From assembly GCF_018991925.1 (NCBI RefSeq), contig NW_024732238.1, forward strand, positions 8,924,460 through 8,988,459: a stretch of DNA of 64,000 bases. The letters are read 5' to 3'. A program made the translations under genes and the position numbers. Shown here piece by piece: positions 61,060-64,000 of the stretch (positions are counted from its first letter, which is position 1; every line of letters starts with the position of its first letter). The notes beneath the pieces were generated by a model. It searched no databases and had not been told where the DNA came from. It saw only the letters and a list, made by a program, of their open reading frames with translations. The stretch comes from Homarus americanus (taxonomy: Eukaryota > Arthropoda > Malacostraca > Decapoda > Nephropidae).

Positions 61060-61121
61060 CCCCCCCAGGCCGATGTGGGTCAGTGACCCTGCCCGGGTGG
61101 GCTAATCCCAAAAAAAAAAAA
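61060..61121 (-). mobile_element. SINE-like dispersed element, third location
   Basis: Shares CCCCCCAGGCC, GTGGGTCA, TGACC, GCCCGGGTGGGCT and a poly-A with 5,598-5,663. On the minus strand the order is poly-T, the conserved core, then (TAA)n, which suggests a retroposon with a TAA tail. Confidence 0.55.
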
Positions 61122-61506
61122 TCTTGACTCCAAATCCAAGATGGCGGCCATCATCAAGCTTAAAGATGGGAAAACGAGCTATATGCATGAATGAGGGCCT
61201 TTGTGCCACTAGTTTCAGCGTGGCAGAGTGGATAAGATAGTTATTTTACTTTGAGATCACCTCAACTTTATACAAAATAGTTTCACTCTCAAATCTTATA
61301 GTAACGGGTAGGAACATAATGGTCACTGATTTAAAAAGCTTCGCCACCATGTGAGAATAATTTGTGATCTCAGTATTCGAGTCCGATGGGTGAAATTGGA
61401 GGTCTTGGGTGTTTCAGCAGGAAACCAGATAGTTTGTCCGCTTTAATTGGAGGTGAAGACTGAATCAGGTGCCCGCGGACGGTGTTCTTCTGTGCCCTCC
61501 ACTTAC

Positions 61507-61680
61507 CCGCCCTTACTACTCCCAGAGTCGTGTTCTTGTCGTCACAATAGATATATCGAATCACAAAATTATCCAATTCATCGAGGACCCTTGGGGCTGG
61601 CAGTTCTGTCCACACGATACCAAGATGCCACGCAGCCGGTGAGGACATGAAGTGGAATGATGCAGGCACCCATTTCCTCC
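61507..61680 (-). other. Weak candidate exon (unrecognised protein)
   Basis: A minus-strand frame outside the arrays encodes residues such as AAWHLGIVWTELPAPRVLDE and FVIRYIYCDDKNTTLGVV. It has a mixed, protein-like composition, unlike the repeat frames. It runs to a strong 5' splice-site match, GTAAGT (61,501-61,506, minus). No confident 3' splice site, branch point or start codon is visible, and upstream lies the 38-bp minisatellite. I recognise no domain. It may be an exon, part of an unknown transposon, or chance. Confidence 0.25.
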
Positions 61681-63612
61681 ACACCTGTAACTCTGTGTGA
61701 GAGGTAACTAAGTTCTCCACCTGCAACTCTGGGTGAGTGGTAACTAAGCTCACACCTGTAACTCTGGGTGGGTGGTAACTAAGCTCTCCACACCTGTAAC
61801 TCTGGGTGGGTGGTAACTAAGCTCTCCACACCTGTAACTCTGGGTGGGTGGTAACTAAGCTCTCCACACCTGCAACTCTGGGTGAGGTAACTAAGCCCTC
61901 CACACCTGCAACCCTGAGTGAGTGGTAACTAAGCCTCCACACCTGCAACCTGTGAGTGGTAACTGCTCTCCACACCTGCAACTCTGGGTGAGTGGTAACT
62001 AGGCCCTCCACACCTGCAACTCTGGGTGAGTGGTAACTAAGCCTCCCACAACTGTAACTCTGGATGATTGGTAACCTAGCTCTCCACACCTGCAACTCTG
62101 GGTGAGTGGTAACTAAGCTCTCCACACCTGCAACTCTGGGTGAGTGGTAACTAAGCTCTCCACACCTGCAACCTGGGTGAGTGGTAACTAAGCTCTCACA
62201 CCTGCAACTCTGGGTGAGGTAACCCAGCTCTCCACACCTGCAACTCTGGGTGAGTGGTAACTAAGCTCCACACCTGCAACTCTGGGTGGGTGGTAACTAA
62301 GCCTCCACACCTGTAACTCTGGGTGGTGTAACTAAGCCTCCACACCTGCAACTCTGGGTGAGGGTAACTAAGCTCTCCACACCTGCAACTCTGGGTGAGT
62401 GGTAACTAAGCCCCTCCACACCTGCAACCCTGAGTGAGTGGTAACTAAGCTCCCACACCTGCAACTCTGGGTGAGTGGTAACTGCTCTCACACCTGCAAC
62501 TCTGGGTGAGTGGTAACTAAGCTTCCACAACTGTAACTCTGGATGATTGGTAACCTAGCTCTCCACACCTGCAACTCTGGGTGAGTGGTAACTAAGCTTC
62601 CACACCTGCATCTCTGGGTGAGTGGTAACTAAGCTCTCCACAACTGTAACTCTGGATGAGTAACCTAGCTCTCCACACCTGCAACTCTGGGTGAGTGGTA
62701 ACTAAGCTCTCCCACACCTGCAACTCTGGGTGAGTGGTAACTAAGTCTCCACAACTGTAACTCTATGATTGGTAACCTAGCTCTCCACACCTGCAACTCT
62801 GGGTGAGTGTAACTAAGCCCTCCACACCTGCAACTCTGGGTGAGTGGTAACTAAGCCCTCCACACCTGCAACCTGGGTGAGTGGTAACTAAGCTCTCCAC
62901 ACCTGCAACTCTGGGCGAGTGGTAACTAGCTCACACCTGTAACTCTGGATGATTGGTAACCTAGCTCTCCACACCTGCAACTCTGGGTGAGTGGTAACTA
63001 GGCCTCCCATACCTGTAACTCTGGATGATTGGTACCAAGCCTCCACACCTGCAACTCTGGGTGAGTGGTAACTAAGCTTCCACACCTGTAACTCTGGGTG
63101 AGTGGGAACTAAGCCTCCCACACCTGTATCACTGGGTGAGTGGTAACTAGCTCTCCACCCTGCAATTCTGGGTGAGTGGTAACCAAGCTCCACACCTACA
63201 AATCTGGGTGAGTGGTAACTAAGCTCTCCACACCTGTAACTCTGGGTGAGTGGTAACTAAGCCCTCCACACCTGTAACTCTGGGTGAGTGGTAACTAAGC
63301 CTCCACACCTGCAACTCTGGGTGAGTGTAACTAAGCTCTCCACACCTGCAACTCTGGGTGAGTGTAACTAAGCTCACACCTGCAACTCTGGGTGAATGGT
63401 AACTAAGCTCTCCACACGTGTAACTCTGGGTGAGTGGTAACTAAGCCCTCCACACCTGCAACTCTGGGTGAGTGGTAACTAAGCCTCCCACACCTGCAAC
63501 TCTGGCCGAGTGGTAACTAAGCTCCACACCTGTAAATCTGGGCGAGTGATAACTAAGCCTCCACACCTGTAAATCTGGGTGAGTGGTAACCAAGCCTCCA
63601 CACCTGAAACTC
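61680..63612. repeat. 38-bp minisatellite, ~50 units
   Basis: Units contain CTCTCCACACCTGCAACTCT and GGGTGAGTGGTAACTAAG. A variant with CACAACTGTAACTCTGGATG and GGTAACCTAG recurs every few units (near 62,050, 62,530, 62,650, 62,760, 62,950 and 63,020). Open frames here are repeat-driven. Confidence 0.94.
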
Positions 63613-63714
63613 ACTGCTCTAAGTCACACAAACTCGGGGTTTATCAACGAGGAGGGAGTGATACATTAGCGGAGGCAGGACTCGATATTTTAAAGTTGAG
63701 GTCAACATCACTCT

Positions 63715-64000
63715 CAGGTCACCTCCATTCTCAGGTCACCACCACTCAGGTCACCACTTTCCAGGTCACCGCTACCTCAGGTCATCACTATCTCAGGTCA
63801 CAGCCACTTGGTCACCACTACTCAGATCATTACTACTCTCAGGTCACCACTACTGCCAGGTCACAATCACTCTCAGATCACCATCACTCTCAGAACATCA
63901 TCACCTCTCAGATCACTACTCAGATCATCACTATCGGGTCACTGTTTGGTCAAAATCACTCTCAGGTCACATGCACCTCAGTTCACCAACACCCCAGGTC
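63715..64000. repeat. ~17-bp repeat with AGGTCA core
   Basis: Ragged units of TCTCAGGTCACCACTAC type, 15-19 bp, running to the window edge, so it is probably longer. Confidence 0.8.

Noticed and set aside
60799..61086. 95-codon frame ending in an isoleucine run
   Set aside because: The second half is the (TTA)n microsatellite and the first half has no recognisable similarity.
61210..61290. tRNA-like A box (GTGGCAGAGTGGATAAG)
   Set aside because: It resembles the start of a Ser or Leu tRNA, but there is no B box, acceptor stem or anticodon arm nearby.

Overview
This window is repeat-dominated eukaryotic nuclear DNA, most likely from a decapod crustacean (crayfish, lobster or crab type). The clues are abundant TTAGG-like arthropod telomere motifs, truncated CR1-like LINEs of a kind I associate with decapod genomes, (AC)n and (TTA)n microsatellites, and very high minisatellite density. 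The species call is an inference. I found no complete host protein-coding gene, no rRNA or tRNA gene, and no prokaryotic feature.

Layout. Bases ~300-26,043 (copy 1) and 26,144-51,883 (copy 2) are the same ~25.7 kb segment placed in tandem. A 100-N gap (26,044-26,143) separates them, and a second 100-N gap (51,884-51,983) follows copy 2. Both copies stop at the same base, and that base already looks like the start of the minisatellite that follows the second gap. Parts are identical (22,960-26,043 against 48,800-51,883; nearly so 10,905-16,890 against 36,447-42,390). Elsewhere one copy is littered with small indels (copy 2 at 26,144-36,440, copy 1 at 16,890-22,960). This looks like a duplicated, partly unpolished contig rather than a recent biological duplication.

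Inside one copy, in order: a 5'-truncated CR1-like LINE; a P-element/THAP9-type transposase pseudogene carrying a TA-flanked palindromic MITE and cut off by a second CR1-like LINE; a 13-bp minisatellite; a SINE-like element; a 30-bp TTAGG-like minisatellite split by a CR1-like LINE; (AC)n; a 45-bp minisatellite; a retrotransposon 3' end with (TTA)n; a 22-bp minisatellite; a hAT-type MITE with an 8-bp target duplication; a 31-bp ACAGAC-rich repeat; ~5 kb of mostly single-copy AT-rich DNA with reverse-transcriptase relics; a YVDD-type reverse transcriptase open in copy 2 and broken in copy 1; then minisatellites of 32, 41, 32, 36, 43 and 37 bp.

After the second gap, 51,984-59,712 is a 7.7 kb minisatellite with 33-bp units that shift to 34/35-bp units, partly in a 69-bp dimer, with an internal ~1.9 kb duplication. 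Then come inverted TTAGG-like blocks, a (TTA)n tract with a third SINE-like copy, a weak candidate exon, a 38-bp minisatellite (61,680-63,612) and a 17-bp AGGTCA-type repeat to the end.

The elements do not form a pathway. They record layered transposition and tandem-repeat expansion, with assembly artefacts on top. Long open frames in the arrays arise because several unit lengths are multiples of three and lack stops.
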